Part shown: positions 36,441 through 49,455 of the stretch, piece after piece
How positions within the stretch are numbered: position 1 is the first letter of the stretch
Layout: each line of letters begins with the position of its first letter
Origin: Taxillus chinensis
Taxonomy: Eukaryota; Streptophyta; Magnoliopsida; Santalales; Loranthaceae
DNA length: 64,000 nt
Assembly: GCA_023512835.1 (NCBI GenBank)
Contig: CM042090.1
Span: 15,054,617 to 15,118,616 of the forward strand
Direction of reading: 5' to 3'
Program-made: the position numbers and the translations under genes
The notes under the pieces: model-generated
The model's database searches: none
Told to the model about the DNA's origin: nothing
Seen by the model: only the letters and a program-made list of their open reading frames with translations

Positions 36441-37839
36441 TGTGTTTGCCATTGTGGAGGCCTGCTCCGACGAGCCACCATGGCGGAGGACTAAGTGATC
36501 AGCTTTGCCATTTAATGTTGCTCTTCAAACAGCATCACAATAATCCAATTTTTGAAAATTTTTTGCCATCGGCTTCATCAAGCCAAAGTTTGATGAAAAA
36601 AGATTAATATTTTATAAATTTAGTGAATTCCAAAAATATTCATGTGTCCAGCGCCCAACCCCCACCATGAACCTCGCCAAATTTAAGGAAAAGATAATGC
36701 TTCATGATGCTTTCCGCATACCACTTTGTGTAAGAAGCATTAGTTTTCCTACGGAAAGAGTGTTGCCCATAATATATTCCAAATTTTCATACATCAAAGT
36801 TCACTTCCGTCAGAACAACGCCATCTTGAAAGCTTTTTGATTGAATTTGGATAACTAGTACAAGTGATTTGGTTTGGATGATTCATGTTTATCATTAGCC
36901 ACGAGGCCAACATTCAAACGGTATGGGAGGCCCTCATACCAATTTGAAAAGAGGTATACAAGTATGATGAAAATCATACATCTTCACATGGGCATAAATA
37001 GCCTTTCTACAATCTACGCAAAAAAAAAACAGTTTATTTATTATAGGCTGTCAATTTTTAATATTTACAAAATCAATTAATATATACGTAATTGATTTGA
37101 TTAGTAGACCATATACATCAATACCAGCTTGGTGATAATGATGATAATGATGAATCCTCAATTATGAACACTCTCCGGTTGACAGTTATCAAGCATAACA
37201 TAACTGGGAGTTGTTGAAAGCAAATACTCTAGTTGGGTCAAGGGTTTCAAGGAAACACTTCACCAACTTTACCTGAAGAAATTGTAATGCGGTCCCTTCA
37301 AACTGAAGAACAGCCATGGGGCAATTGGTCTTCGCCTAGATCAAGGTGAGGATGGACTCAACGCAAGCCATGATCCAAAGGGCCGACTTCAAACTGATTC
37401 ACAAGGCTCACAACAGCTGCTAACGTGGCCTTTCATTAAACCATATATATCATATATGTGGCCAGGGATGTACAATCAATGTGGGAATGAATTTTCAAAC
37501 TAGGATAAAACTTGAAATAAAACTTCCAAACAAGCAAGAATACTGATATGAGAACATCATTAGGCATGATTTTTGTTCAAAAATATGCTACATTGAAGAA
37601 TTACACAGGACAATTTATGTTACGAAGTACAAACAAAAACCACACGAAAAGCAGCAAGCCAGCAACCACAAAAAATCGTGGAAAGTGTAGTGGTAAGGTA
37701 TGTTCTACCCGTTTCTTCTAATCTGCAAAAGAGGGAAAAAAATTCAATTAGAACATATCAGATGAATGAACTACAGACAAGAATTCAAAACCAGATGCAT
37801 TGGTGAAACATAAACTGAAGAAACACATACTCAGAATTA
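36441..37839. other. Intergenic DNA, no recognised gene
   Basis: Less AT-rich than its surroundings in parts (36440-36530 and 37190-37440), which may be old coding or transposon DNA, but I could not match any frame. The part below 37839 is likely 3' UTR of the TBL gene. Confidence 0.45.
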
Positions 37840-39948
37840 TTACGTTTCCTGGAGGGGAAATTCGTTTTTGGACAGCAAATGTGAGAATAGAATTTCATTC
37901 CAAGTGTCAGGTACCCCAGGTAAGCACCAGTGGCTACAATCTGGCACTGAAGGATTGTCACTCCAGGTGCCAACATGTGCATCACTGCGGTATGCCCCCA
38001 TAGCAGTAACATGCAGAACTGACACAGGAAGTGTCATGTTCTTCACCACCTTCTTAATGGCATCCGATATTGGGCTATGGTCCCTCCCTCTAACTTTTGA
38101 GAGGGGCTGTCGTGTTACTTTGCAAAAACTTTTGGTTCGACTGCAAGCACAAAAGTAAGCATTATCATTAAAATCAGTCAGTCCACAACAAGTTAAAATT
38201 TCCTATCTTATTGTAGTGTCTGTATATAAATTATATATATTTAGAGTCAGATCCTCTCCAATAAGTCAAATTCCTATCCAAGAAATGGAATTATGCGCCA
38301 TTTATATGCATGCTTGATGTAGAATCTTAGTTTAACAACAATGTGAATGCACAACTATAGGATCTGCATAACTCATTGATGTGCCAATAGTTCAGTTAAT
38401 GGCTAAGTTATTAAAACGAACCTCCAGTGAGAGGATTCAAAAGTTCGAAAGAATACACTTGTTCTACTTGGGTTGATTGCTCTCTCAGTCCATGATGCCC
38501 AATTGTTTAACGCCGTTCTGAAAGCAGATGTGATTGACATCCCAAGCTTCAAAGAACCACCAAGCTGGAAATAGCAACCCCTGTAAAAATAAAATAAAAT
38601 TTAAGGCATTCTGTAGACACCAATTAGAATGACATTCATAACTTCTGTTACCACCATCATATTATATTGTCCCACTCACTTTGTGCAATATACAAAACTA
38701 TAGGCTTGGGCCGCTTGGCCAAATATCTATATTGTTCCGTTGTAATGTGATTGCATTATATCTTTGATTATCATTATTCAAAATCCATGCTAGAATTTTA
38801 AAAGAAGAAATAATTAGGAAACAAAAAAATACTCAATGACCATTAAGGGTATTAACAGATCCATCATAATGGTATTGACAGTAACAGTCTGAATTGGAAT
38901 AGTCGTTTGTCCCTGGATAGAAAACTTTGGATAGTCAACTAGGGTAAACATGCCCCCCCTCTCTCTCTCTCTCTCACACACACAAGTTTTACAAGATCCA
39001 TTCAGATCTTATGTTATCTATTTCCCATTTATATATTCCTAGTGAACCATAGAAAATAAATCATGCTTAACAAATGATAATCGAAATAAGTTTGCAAAGG
39101 ACCATTATGCCTCCAAAGTCCAAACACATAAAATAGGCAACTTACATTTCAAAAAGCTTCCCCCGTGTCCACCAGTGTCCTGAATTAAAAATCAAAACAT
39201 CGGAATTAATCCACTCTCCACGGATATTATCCAATTTGTCGAGTTTAAGAGTCATTTTTACCCTCTTTGGGGCATGGCGCGGCACAAGGCCAGTCTGCAC
39301 AAGGAAAACAGATCGGTAGAACTCCACAGTAAAGTTGTATGAACTAAACCGAACACCCAGGAACCGAATCTGCTTGGTGATTTTATTCCCATTGACTTCA
39401 TAAACACTTCTCTTGTCCTCCACACCGGTCATGAGCATGCAAATCATAGACTCCCATTGTGTTCTACCCAATGAATCGCCCACAAAAACCACCCGTTTCC
39501 CACGAAGATGTTTGAGAACTGAATGGACATTAAATCTTGGGATGTCACAGTTATTAGGCTTCCACCTGTACTTAAGGTAATCTCTATCTCTCCGCCCATT
39601 GGCTAGGCAATTAAACCCGCGTTCAGCAAAAGGACATTCTGATGCATCATACAAAGGGTAACTCTCATCTTTGATCCAGTTTCCTTGAAAGACATTGCAT
39701 TGCCTAGCTATAACATTGATGGTGGAATTAGGGTTCCCAAAATCATCAATAATCGGATGGTGGGATGCAGGAAATAGGTATAAAATGGAACACCCAATTC
39801 CAACGAGGAAAGGTATTAGCCAGGCAAGCACAACCAAGCTGTTGAAAGATTGATGAACCCAAAAGATGCTCCAACAAACCGATTTATTAAAACCCAAGTG
39901 CCCTTGCCCTAACCCAGGTGGGTTCCAAATGAATCTACTCAGGGCCAT
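37840..39948 (-). CDS. TRICHOME BIREFRINGENCE-LIKE (TBL) O-acetyltransferase family (3 exons, 420 aa)
   Basis: Exons in coding order: 39948-39146, 38580-38422, 38140-37840; 1263 nt, in phase. The ATG at 39948 is the first true ATG in frame. One membrane segment at about residues 37-60 makes it a type II Golgi protein. The TBL/PMR5 N-terminal domain starts at CNVFQGNWIKDESYPLYD and includes CPFAERGFNCLANGR and YLKYRWKP. The catalytic GDS motif (VVFVGDSLGRTQWES, residues 157-159) and the C-terminal DxxH motif (PDCSHWCLPG, D388 and H391) are both present. Family members move acetyl groups onto wall polysaccharides such as xylan, mannan, pectin or xyloglucan; which substrate applies here cannot be told. 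The splice AAT-gtaagt restores the conserved LFEMGCYF junction. No defect seen. Confidence 0.92.
38953..38985. repeat. (CT)n(CA)n microsatellite in TBL intron 1
   Basis: A C run followed by CT units and then CA units, all inside intron 1 of the TBL gene. Confidence 0.8.
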
Positions 39949-42660
39949 CTCAACCAAACTAGCAACGCCCAAATGCCAACAGAGTCTACTAAGCTTATCA
40001 GAACCATTATTATCAGTATCAGAGCATCAGATCAGTAAAGCAGAAATCAAAACCATGGATTTGAGCTCCAGAATCTATAAGTGATAGCTAAATGATAGGT
40101 GACATCGCTAAATTCAGTAAAGAGCGCAAATTTCTAGGTGAACTCTTACAAATTTGGTTTTGCCAAGTGGGTGTTCAAAGAAATGCCTTGCCTTGATCTG
40201 CAGCTTAGTGGTTACAGACTGACAGGTGGTGATGAGAGTTGGGCAGTTGATTTTGGGTGGCGTAAGAGCATTTCACATCCGGCGAGCAAAATACCCAAAA
40301 AAAAACCCTTCCATAATCAAATTTGCTTACGGGCGTGTGCTTTAAAAACGTAATTAACTGAAATAAAATAGATAAAGGTGATATTTTTTTCCTAAACTCG
40401 AATGTTCTAATGACCAGTAACTGGGCAAGGTATCGCAGTTGGCCTGAACGTGACCGCTGAACTGAACCAATTAAGATCAACTAACCAGGTTTCAGGTTTG
40501 CGTTGTGGTGGGAGTATTTTCTGTTTTTATTTTTTTAAAATTAAAATTTTAAAAAACATTTTAAAAATATTTATATTATAATAATATTCTAAACTTAAAA
40601 TAACTTTTTATTATTTTTAATTTTAAATTTTATATATTCAAAAACAAAAAAATATTCAATAAACATTTTTGGACCTATAAAATAAATATTATATATTAAA
40701 TAAAACACACACACGAGGACAAGAAAACTTGTCGGTGGGATTCTGATACTGAAGGCAATGATCAGGTGTGATGGAGCTTACTGAAACCCATCACATAGCT
40801 GAGCGGCTGAGCCGATTCATCGCTAGTGACAAAGTCAAATTATATATATATATATATGTACGCGGTTAATATTTTCAATGATATTTATATTTTAAAATTT
40901 TAAAATATTATTTTTAAATTTTAATATAAATTATTTTAATAATAAAAAGTATGAATCAATAATAATTTTAACCTATTAGTAAGATAATAATCTAAATATA
41001 TATTTAAAAATAATTTAGATGGAGGATATATTTATTTTACTTATTTTTTGTTTTTATTTTTAAAATGTGATAATTATTTTAAGTACATAAAATTGAAAAC
41101 TAAAAATAAAAAAATTATTTTCATTTCTCAAAAATAACTATCATATTTTAAAAATAAAAACAAAAAATAATCAAAACAAACATATCCTTACTAATTGAGT
41201 CAAAGCATATATTAGCTATTAACATTAATAAGATACATGTTTTAATTTTGAAATTTTAAGAAAGAAAAAATTACAAATTTATATTTCAACTATTATTAAT
41301 TATTAAAAAAGTAATAAATTAAAATGACATAATGAGTTATATTGATTAATATGTAATTTACAAATACCGATTTTTCAAGCTAAATAAACAACTTTAAAAC
41401 AAAGTATAATATATGATTTAAATTGCTATCTAATTCCAAAGTACAAATAATTGTTTAAATCATATCGAATAATGAGTTTTTAATACAATATATTTGAGAT
41501 AGACAAGAAATTAAAATATTAAAAGTCTCAAAACTTAAAAGACAAATTACACACATGCATAAGAACACATCAGATTACAGTCATATTGAGGATAATTTTG
41601 CAAATAGGCAAAGAAACTGAATATTTATAAAATTCAAATATAAACTATGCATAAATTTGACTTGATTGAGATACATTTGTACTTATTTTTATTTGTCTAT
41701 TTTTGGATTTTAACAAATTTATATGATGGGGAAGTTATTTTGACTTTTTTTATTTACTTATATAATATACTTTTAAAAGGATAAACAATTATTCGGTTAA
41801 GTATTAAAATAATTACTTTAAAATATCAGTAAACACATTTTATATTTATTTTTAAATTATTTATAAAATTTGTATAAATAAAAGATATTTGAATTTAAAA
41901 TTGACAATATATGTATATATATATATATATATATTAAAATTGACTAGTAAAATAAAATACATACATGTATGGGAGAATGTGTAAATTGATTGAACTATTA
42001 CAAAATAAATAACAATACTCCACTCAAATTTTAAGATACAATTTAATTTTTTATCTATTAATTATCTTTTCATTAATAACAATTTTATAATATAATAAAG
42101 AAAAGTTTTGCTACTTATTTATAATATTTAATTATTTTATTTTCTTTAATTTAAAAAGAAATATATGTATAATATATAAAATTTGAAAAGAGAAATTTTA
42201 TCAATTTTTTAGTAAAACATTAAAATCAAGCTCTGATAAAAAATTAATTCTAATGATACAATTGATAAAAACAATAATTTATGACATGAGTATATGGCTA
42301 GAAATTTTGAATGAAATGAAATATGGGAAACACACTTACAATTGGAATATCATAATTCATAACATATTAAATTTAAATGGATTTGGGAGTGTTTGATTGA
42401 ATGATATTATTTTTTAAAACATAATTATTTTTAAAAATAATGAATTTAATGAATTTAAAAATATTTATGAGTAATATAAATTCATTTGAACTCAAGTTTT
42501 TAAAAATAATCCTATTTAAAAAATGAGTAAACCAAATAAAGCCTTTTCTTCTTAAAACCAATTAGATGAATGAGAATAGTTCTTTATTAACTAATACTTA
42601 TTTGACAACTTTAGTAAATTTCGAACATTCAAGCCCTTGTTTTTGATGTATTATATATAT
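39949..42660. other. TBL upstream region and long AT-rich spacer
   Basis: 39949-40480 is the probable promoter and leader of the TBL gene. From about 40510 to 42660 the DNA is extremely AT-rich with AT microsatellites (about 40842-40858 and 41910-41934) and no coding region on either strand. Confidence 0.55.
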
Positions 42661-42669
42661 ATAAATTAG

Positions 42670-42850
42670 AATGAATGAGAATCAGATGACAGAGTTAAAA
42701 ATATACTGAGATCCAAAGTTGAGTACTGGATCTATATATCTTACATTGCTGGAGAGAATGGACGAACCAGAACAAAGTTAATTGATATAATAACAAAAAA
42801 GATCCTGGCTGGCACTAGAATGAGCTGCTCCCATATCCTTGTTACAAGAT
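42670..42850. repeat. Dispersed repeat related to 51475-51640
   Basis: Shares ATGAATGAGAA, AAAATA-ACTGAG-T, TGCT-GAGAG-ATG-GC/GAACC and CCTGGCTGGCA/CTCCCAGC-like blocks in the same order with the sequence at 51475-51640. Probably two old insertions of one non-coding repeat. No protein content. Confidence 0.45.
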
Positions 42851-44045
42851 TCCAGTAGACTGGTTCGTGACATAGAAGGCTTTGTATGTACTATGGCACA
42901 ATAAAAATTTAAACTTAGCATACACTTTACTTTCATGCACCCGACCGACACAAGGAACATAGAGAAACAAAGATTACAAGCAAGCATCGGATACCTCCAA
43001 TGTCTAATGCACTATATAACTTTCAATTGCAAGTCGTTACTGCATTATTCATGAGCCTCTCTTTGTCACACGCAAGAGCCAGATCTTCCATCAACCCACA
43101 TTATAATTAGCAAATAACATTGCATCAACACCCAAAACGTTGCATTGTTTCAAATTATCACTTAAAAAGTGCGATGTTTTCTGACTCCTTGTAGTTGTTT
43201 TTCTCTGGTGATGATGGCCCCGAAGTGAGGCTTTAACAGCAAAAAATAGAAACTCTCTGTTCTCTGCTCTTTCATCCTCCTTTGGCTCTTTTCAATATTC
43301 TCTTTTGGCCTTTTCTACAAACAGTATGGGAGTTGCAGTTGGTGTGTGGCATGCATTTATTTGGCAACAAGTTTTAATATACTTTATTGTATCCATGAAT
43401 GAATGTCATGCACTTGTAACTGCCTAGCGGACTGTGCCGCACCTGCAACTGCCTACAGCAAGTTGTATTTCTTTCTCTTTTATGGCAGTCCACCAGGCAT
43501 ACTATACGTCCCACATGCTATACACTGTCGTTTGTCCTCTGCCCTCTACCCTCTCCTTTTGCCTATACAAGTGCATGCTCTCGCTGCACTCTCCTCTCTT
43601 CTGCGTGCCTTTATCCAAGGGCATTGACCAGGAAACAACAAAACAAAACACCCGATATCACATTCATTCATGTCACACCCTTTCTCTCTTTTCTCCCATT
43701 CTCTTTTCTTTTTTACACATGACATGACACACTCTACCTTCTTCATTTCTTGCGCACAGCACTGAGCGCCCACACAGGTGATAATAATATCTATAATAAT
43801 AATAATAATTATTATTATTATTATCATGCTTTGACTTGGTTTATAGTTCCTTTGCATTTGCATGGAGGAGAGGTCTTATGTTAGAGTTTATAAAAAATTG
43901 TGATTTGAAAAAAAATAAAATAAAAACAACAACAGCATTGGATCTGAGTTTATGGATATGATGTTGAAAGTGGTTGGGCTTTTTATGATGAGAGCTCTCG
44001 TCCTTTTGTCAACTGCGATTTATTTCCTGCTTTAATCAAGATTTA
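42851..44045. other. Intergenic DNA with a TAA/TTA hairpin, no gene seen
   Basis: The stretch 43250-43750 is CT-rich and looks promoter-like, but no gene follows on either strand. An ATA/TTA inverted repeat lies at about 43777-43826. Confidence 0.5.
43777..43826. repeat. (ATA)n(TTA)n perfect inverted repeat
   Basis: ATAATAATAATAATT followed directly by ATTATTATTATTAT can fold into a simple hairpin. It reads as a microsatellite that flipped phase. Confidence 0.7.
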
Positions 44046-44639
44046 GAGCATGTTTGGTGTGTGTTTTGATTTTCTGTTTTAAAAAGCTGTACTCAAAAAT
44101 ATTAGGTATTGTGTGTTTTCAGTGAAATTAAAAAAGTTTTTGTGTTTGGTGTGTGTTTTTGAAAATTGTTTTTTTTTATTTTACACTGGAGAGAAAGGCG
44201 GGAGATCTGGCAGCGGCACCGGGGAGATTGGGGGCGTGCCGGGGGTGGGTCGCGCGCGCAGGGGAGGGGGCGATCCGAGGGTCGCGCGCGCGGGGAGGGG
44301 GGGTGTCGAGCTGAGGGTCGTGTGTGCAAGGGGGGCCGATCCGACGGCCGCGTGCAGGGGGGGACGAGCCGAGGGTCACGCAGCGGCGCCAGGGAAATCG
44401 ATCTGGGGGAGGAGGGGGGGGGAGAGCGTTGCAGAGGGACGGGCGGCAGCGGGGCAGCGTTGGAGTTGAAAACGTTTTCGTTAAATCGAAAACATCAAAT
44501 TAGTGTTTCCTATTTTTTGCACTCAAAATCAAAATGTTTTTAAAATTAAAAATAAAAACAACAACCAAACAAATATACCGCGTGTTTTTTGCTTTTAGAA
44601 ACAGAAAACAAAAAAAAAATTATGGTACCAAACACTGCC
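44046..44639. mobile_element. PIF/Harbinger-like MITE with GC-rich core
   Basis: The left end reads GAGCATGTTTGGTGTG and the right end, reversed, GGCAGTGTTTGGTACC; both continue into TTTT-TTTTCTGTTT-AAAAGC. Each is flanked by TTA (44043-44045 and 44640-44642), the target duplication typical of PIF/Harbinger elements. The core at about 44198-44460 is strongly GC-rich with GCGCGCG tracts, unlike everything around it. No transposase is encoded, so it would need one in trans. Confidence 0.7.
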
Positions 44640-44642
44640 TTA

Positions 44643-47300
44643 GTTTCTTCTTAAACAGTAGATGAATTGGTCATATAGAACTTGCGGATATTCTACCCAT
44701 CCACATATATTAGAATTCGAGGATGCATGGCCCCATAAAAACCCTTAAACTAGGCAAGTAGGCTTCATTTTTTGAGGTCTTGTCTTGTCTGCATTATGTC
44801 CTTCTATTGCATTAATTTTATTTATTCTTTGTATTTCATCAATCATCTCATTCTAAAAAAATAAAAAAAATTCTATGATCGTGAGTCATTGAATTTCAGG
44901 AGTTAGAACTGATGAAGGTTTTTGTTGTGAAGCACTTGGAGTAATAGATATGCTGCAGATACTTCAGTAATTGTTTGTGTTGGACCTCTGCACTAATTTT
45001 TTTTAAGACAATGATTCCCCTGGTACATACTAAACATTAGTTTTTACTACCTTACCAAGTAATGAAGATTAATTGTCAAAACTTAAATTTGGCTAAAGAA
45101 GAAGAGAAAAGTAGGGCGACCATATTCAATCTCTCTGTCCCTCTCCTTGTCGGTCCTTAAAGATAAATTGGGGTGTTGACTTTATGTTCCAGAGTAAATG
45201 ACAACAAAACCAAAAAGAAAAAAGAAACTGCCATAAAACCCACAATTGGGTGTTCAAAAATGAAGTAAAAAGAAGAAAATGTTGGTAGTCGAGCATCCAA
45301 CGTAGCTGTAGATTAATTTAGATGCTAAAATAATTGGGGTTAGTCACGACGAAAAAAAAAACAACAAAAGAAAAGAAAACACAAAAAAACAAAAAAAAAA
45401 AATGAAAGTTTAAAATGACAAAAATATTTGTAATCTTTAAATTTTAAATTTATACTTTTTTACTTTTAAATTTAAATAAGATTAATATTAATGTTTTACA
45501 AACTTTAAAATTACTTGCTGAAAAAAATAACTCTTAAATTACTTCGGTTTTTCAAAAAAAAAAACCTTTTCTTATAAATATTTTTAAAATTTTTATCAAA
45601 GGCATTGTTTTTGAGACTCCATGTGTTTTTGCTGTTTTTTTTATTATTATTTTGCACTTTCAGCTTACAAAATTCAGACACAACCGTGTTATGCCATTTT
45701 GCTCAACCTTTTTTCTTTCTTTCTTTCTTTCACACCACAATTAATATAAAACCCACACCACAGTAGCCTCTGGGCGGTGCCCCACAACCCGCTCGTTCAA
45801 CTGGGGCGATATAAATCACCTCCCAATAGTATAATATATCACCCAATAGTATAATATATCATTCAGGTTGATTTGTCCATAACTCAAACTCGTGATGTAA
45901 AAAAGAACCGCCAAAAAGTACTTTCAAACTCATACTTTTGATAGTGTAGACTATCATTTATTTTTGTTACATTATTTAAAGATCCTAAGCCTTTCTTCAT
46001 CGTTAGTGTTTTTTAAAATTGAAAACATGTGGCAAAGGAAAAGACCTCCCAATCTGAAAGAAAATTAATAATAACAACTGTCCTTAAAATCATCTAAGAC
46101 AAGAAAACGATGCTTAAAATATGGTTATATTCATTAAGTCTATAAACATTTATAGCACAAACATCAACGTTTGACTTCAAAAGTGGAATAAAAATGAAAA
46201 TATTGACACACTGGTACACTGTAAATTTAATATCAACGTTTTACTATATTTAGCAAGTATTAAAATGTGATATATTAAAAAAATCCGCAATTTGCTTCGT
46301 GGAGTAAATTAAAATGTGAGGACAAAAGCCACACAAATATTTCATTTTCTTGTTTAACATATGTAGTTGGTTTTTCTCATAATGGAAAGCACAATCCACT
46401 ATTAACGCAAAACACTCATTTTTCGTTTTTTTTTCATTTCCTTATGAAAGTATATTAAAAATCATTTATTATGAATAATTTAATTACCATAATTTTACAT
46501 AAAGCTAAGTGATAATATTATTGTAAGGACAAAATATATTATCTTGTTTTGTTGTTACGTCAAATAATTTGTAAATCTTATATTTTATTATTTTCTATTG
46601 TAATTAATCACATATGAATGAATATACAATCTTATATTATTTAACTAAAATCAATCAAACATAACCTAATAAATACAATTTATAAAATCAATTATCGATT
46701 ATAACTAACACACCATTTCACTACACGGAATCTAGACTTCTCAAACCCAGCATTCCACTGATTTGATCAGATACACATGATTTAATCAGAACTAATATAA
46801 CCTGTTCTGTCACATTACACGGGAGACTGACGCAAAATAACTTATATGTAACATGACCCATAATATAATATCAATTTATAATAAACAAAAATATAACACA
46901 GCTTTCAAGATCTCATTTAAAGATTTCTAAGGGAAGACAAAAATACTTAATTAAATTTTATTCATAAATTAACACGCATTATTCCTTGTTGTCGTCCTCT
47001 AAGTTATTCCACTCTGTACAGAGTAAAAGGTCTGAGCGCAAATAACTAAGTAAAAATTAAATAGAAAATGATTAATCAATTACAGGAATTAAATAAATCT
47101 ACGATAAAATCAGTTCAGCTAGGAAAGTGTACAAGACACTGATATTTTACATGGCACATTGGCACCAGAAACATTAATTGAGGAAATTATGAAAACAGAT
47201 AAGGGAAGAAAAAAGTCATACAACTATGAGTGGGACTGCATGTTCACACAATCCAACTGGAAGCTGAGGCTTTTCTCTAAGTGTGTTCAGTTGGGGTTCA
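44643..47300. other. AT-rich spacer, no gene seen
   Basis: Contains a (TTTC)n run at about 45717-45730, a short tandem duplication at 45823-45862, and AT-rich DNA. No reading frame carries recognisable protein content. Confidence 0.55.
45823..45862 (+). repeat. Short tandem duplication
   Basis: CCCAATAGTATAATATATCA occurs twice back to back. Confidence 0.85.
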
Positions 47301-47305
47301 GACAG

Positions 47306-47890
47306 CTATGCATTCCCTTCCTGCACAAGTTCCTTGCATGGAAGTAAATTTGGGATTGGGAAGCAATTATTAGTTACCAGAAGCACCTGCACACATTGGT
47401 AACCTTTAAGAATAGCAGCAAGCCCTGGTGCTGCAAGCTGCAAATGCAAACCAGCTACATCCCTTGCCCAGTTCTTTAACTTGTTGCAGGGAAGCTTCAC
47501 AACAATAAGATCAATCAAATCCATGGCTTTCCTGAGACCTTAAGCATGTGTAGAGAAGGCTATGCAGGAACCTCAAAATCTTCCTCTTTATCTATCCATT
47601 GGGATATAGACTCCAAAGATATGTTGTACGGGAAATGGTCCAGTTGTAATATAACATGAAGAACTTCTGGCATCAACTGCTTCCAACGACCAATGTCGAT
47701 TTCACTAAGTGCAATAGTCCAATTCCCTAATACTCATTTCTGTCGGCTAGCTTCTCAATGGCTTTTGAGATTTGGTTCCAGTTTATTTCTAATAATGAGA
47801 CGTAACATGGAGGTTTTTCTCCAATCCTGTGGTCCGGGGACTCAGTCTGCATAACAAGGCTTCTTTCAAGACATTGAACCACTGGGTGTT
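47306..47890 (-). pseudogene. Unidentified decayed coding remnant
   Basis: On the minus strand, from about 47890 down, one frame reads EKPPCYVSLLEINWNQISK and AIEKLADRNEY and then hits a stop. A one-base frame change continues GNWTIALSEIDIGRWKQLMP, LHVILQLDHFPYNISLES and QWIDKEEDFEVPA before a proper stop near 47569. A further open stretch (47524-47306) reads LKNWARDVAGLHLQLAAPGL. The composition is protein-like (codon-periodic, charged and hydrophobic alternation) and less AT-rich than its surroundings, but I do not recognise the family. It may be the last exon(s) of a dead host gene or a captured fragment next to the copia element at 48.1 kb. Confidence 0.4.
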
Positions 47891-48444
47891 ACGGTTTCCC
47901 CTTTATTTACTTCAGCTTATCTATAATCAGAGCATAAACAATATAGGAGATTGCAGCCATAAAATTTTAAAATAAAAATTATAAAAGCTAAGAAGGTAGC
48001 CTGCTGATGACTATGAAGTACAAAGGGAAAGGCATAAGAGGCAAAAGAATGGAGAATTGGGGGATGGAAAAGGCCTTGTTACTTTTTGGTGTGTTGAATT
48101 GAAAAGAGTAGAGAAAAATAATTCTTTCTTCTGTATTATTAATAAGAGATTAAACATATATATATATATATATACAACTAAGGAGACATAATATAAGAAA
48201 GAAATTGATTTAGCTTATCTAAATATACATCCAAATATATAGCTATTCAATTACAATCATTATTAATTCATTTTTACAGGTCATAACTTTTTTCTCAAGT
48301 TAATATAAGATATCATACATATTCAACTTTAACCAATATATATGGAAAGAACCCCAGTAACTGCCTGAGTCATCATTTTAGCCAATTAATCTGATTTAAG
48401 ATAACCAATATATATGAATTTTTGGTGAAGCTTCCATTACACCA

Positions 48445-49018
48445 AAATTGCCTTCTCGAGTGGCCTTCTTTGCTTGGACTGCTGTCTTGAGCAAGATTTT
48501 GACTGTGGATCATTTGCAGCACCGGGGCTTTGTTCTGGTTAGTCGGTATTACCTGTGCAAATCTTCGCCGGAACATTTAGATCATCTTTTCTTTCATTGC
48601 CCTTATGCCAGGAGTTTGTGGGATATGGTTTTGGGTCTTTTCGGCATCTCGTGGGTGATGCCTTCGTCTCTTCACGCGTTGTTTGTCGGGTGGTTGAGCG
48701 GTGTGGGGCGGCATTTGGTGATGTGGCGGGCCATCCCTCATTGCATTCTTTGGAGTATTTGGCGGAAACGGAACGTGCGAGTTTTTGAAGATACGGAGCG
48801 ACCCACTGCTGAGCTCTCTTGTACTTTTTTTCGTTCTTTGGGTGATTGGTTGTATGCTTCGGGCGGGATATGTTATTCTTTTCTTTGAGATGTTGTGGAT
48901 GGTTGCTCTTTTTGATTGAGCTGTTGTTTTTGTTATTGTATTCTCGCCTTTCGTGCACTTCTTGTGTGCGTTTTGATTCTCGTAAATAAATAAATTCTCT
49001 TACTTATCAAAAAAAAAA
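48445..49018 (+). mobile_element. 5'-truncated LINE inserted in the copia element
   Basis: The plus strand encodes PSRVAFFAWTAVLSKILTV, then YYLCKSSPEHLDHLFFHCPY, the zf-RVT C-terminus of a plant L1-like reverse transcriptase, open from 48448 to 48888. It is followed by a roughly 120-bp 3' UTR and an A run at 49008-49018. The 5' end is truncated inside the zf-RVT domain, as is common for LINEs. It is from the same broad family as the fragment in SPT5 intron 1. No clear target-site duplication was found; only a short AATTG is shared at both ends. Confidence 0.85.
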
Positions 49019-49332
49019 TTGATAAAATCATATTATATTAGATTATTAGCTATTTTGATAATAACTTTGTTATCAAAAAAACTATTACAGGCTTTTAAGT
49101 TTCGTAACCAAGATTTTTCAAAAAAAATATATGTAGCCACGTGAGTTCTTGAGTAACATGACGAAGGACTTGATATTCAACTTTTATATTGGATTAGGAA
49201 ATCACATTATATTTTTTACTTTTTTCACCAAATTTTCACCTACATATGACACATATTGGAAGTTAATTTTCTATACAATTTAGATTAAGTAAAGTTAGAG
49301 TCAATGTATCCCATAATGTCTAAATATCCATG

Positions 49333-49455
49333 CTTAAAAAAAATAACATATTTACCTAGAATATAGTTACTTTCCAATATGCCATAATATAGTTACCTAA
49401 AAAAAATAACATATTTACTTAAAAAAAAATTCCAATATGCCATAATATAGTTCAT
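49333..49455 (+). repeat. Tandem duplication of ~60 bp within the copia remnant
   Basis: AAAAAAAATAACATATTTAC and TTCCAATATGCCATAATATA occur twice in the same order, about 60 bp apart, next to the RNase H remnant. Confidence 0.8.

Noticed and set aside
6944..39948. Cell-wall gene cluster (GT47, peroxidase, TED6/7-like, TBL)
   Set aside because: These families are common, the genes lie far apart with SPT5, PIN6 and a tRNA between them, and nothing shows co-regulation.
43403..43863. Possible microRNA hairpin or small gene in the CT-rich stretch
   Set aside because: No match to conserved plant miRNA sequences I know (including miR156/535-like) and no good foldback seen apart from the TAA/TTA microsatellite.
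44102..44543. Arg/Gly-rich open frames in the GC-rich block
   Set aside because: Low-complexity translation of GC tracts in a MITE core; no homology and no gene structure.
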